The notes beneath the pieces were generated by a model, which was given only the letters and a program-made list of their open reading frames with translations, did no database searches and had not been told where the DNA came from. Shown piece by piece: positions 63,739-64,000 of a DNA stretch of 64,000 bases; position 1 is the first letter of the stretch; each line of letters starts with the position of its first letter. Origin of the DNA: CAYUVA01 sp964448115 [NCBI: uncultured bacterium] (GTDB lineage Bacteria > CAYUVA01). The translations under genes and the position numbers were made by a program. The stretch is from assembly GCA_964448115.1 (NCBI GenBank), contig CAYUVA010000001.1, forward strand, positions 7,966 through 71,965, given 5' to 3'.

Positions 63739-64000
63739 AGCCCTCCCCGTGAACGGGGAGGGAACCTAGTCGGCAGTTTGTTTAATGTCGCTGTATCACT
63801 AGCCCTCCCCGGGACCGGGGAGGGAACCTAGTCGGCAGTTTGTTTAATGTCGCTGTATCACTAGCCCTCCCCGTGAACGGGGAGGGAACCTAGTCGGCAG
63901 TTTGTTTAATGTCGCTGTATCACTAGCCCTCCCCGTGAACGGGGAGGGAACCTAGTCGGCAGTTTGTTTAATGTCGCTGTATCACTAGCCCTCCCCGGGA
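63739..64000 (+). repeat. 62-bp tandem repeat array, four units plus part of a fifth, running off the window
   Basis: Unit starts (AGCCCTCCCC) lie at 63739, 63801, 63863, 63925 and 63987, exactly 62 bp apart. Each unit has a 9-bp hairpin, arms CCCTCCCCG and CGGGGAGGG, followed by about 40 bp of identical sequence (AACCTAGTCGGCAGTTTGTT and onward). The hairpin loop alternates between TGAA and GGAC while the arms stay the same. It is not a CRISPR array, because the sequence between hairpins does not vary. It continues beyond the window, so total length is unknown. Confidence 0.92.

Noticed and set aside
63739-64000. CRISPR array
   Set aside because: Spacing is regular, but the sequence between the hairpins is identical in every unit; there are no spacers, and no cas gene is nearby.

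Overview
The window looks like chromosome from an uncultivated diderm (Gram-negative-type) bacterium. It carries two secretins, two type II secretion / type IV pilus ATPases, pseudopilin and inner-membrane assembly genes, lipoproteins and SurA-like chaperones, so an outer membrane is near certain. A selenocysteine tRNA (57863-57960) shows that UGA is recoded in this organism. I cannot name the phylum from sequence alone. Most of the window is dense, GC-moderate DNA; the block at about 33.1-41.5 kb uses visibly different, more AT-rich codons.

Layout. 1-3.6 kb: end of a membrane glycosyltransferase-like protein, larB, an SPFH-domain protein and a YjbQ-family protein. 3.8-13.4 kb: a three-gene helicase / DUF1156 methylase / DUF499 ATPase cassette that matches the helicase-methylase-ATPase type of phage-defence system. 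It has a possible PD-(D/E)XK nuclease motif at the helicase C-terminus and a HEPN-type motif at the ATPase N-terminus. 14-16.8 kb: a large secreted protein with an embedded F5/8C domain. 17.1-24.5 kb (minus strand): a surface-glycan block with a sulfatase-fold membrane enzyme, a 1019-residue triple glycosyltransferase and a double methyltransferase. 24.7-29.3 kb: gspC-gspD-gspE. 29.8-32.6 kb: a CinA-like protein and two SurA/PpiC-type chaperones.

33.2-41.5 kb (minus strand) is the most interesting part: an apparent nine-gene RiPP pathway that I cannot match to a named class. A PqqD-like recognition protein is translationally coupled to a 58-residue precursor peptide ending in a W-CX2CX2CX2C core. 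They are followed by a terpene-cyclase-like toroid protein, a radical SAM/SPASM enzyme, a creatininase-family (MftE-like) amidohydrolase, a methyltransferase, a fumarate-reductase-type flavoprotein, a B12-type radical SAM enzyme and, after a gap, a GNAT-amidohydrolase fusion. No exporter was seen. The gene content (RRE protein, peptide, SPASM enzyme, creatininase, flavoenzyme) parallels mycofactocin and PQQ cofactor pathways, with a different peptide.

41.9-46.3 kb (minus strand): a lipoprotein serine hydrolase, a nucleotidyltransferase/small-protein pair, apt and serS. 46.6-56.8 kb: a FecR-like/DUF6600 surface protein, then a second secretion/pilus operon (GspG-like, PilB/GspE, GspF, PilM-PilN fusion, PilO, PilP-like, lipoprotein secretin). 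56.8-63.6 kb: a second creatininase-family enzyme, tRNA-Sec, an FHA-domain protein, an alpha/beta hydrolase, an alkaline-phosphatase-superfamily enzyme and a B12-type radical SAM enzyme. The window ends inside a 62-bp tandem repeat array whose units each contain a strong hairpin.
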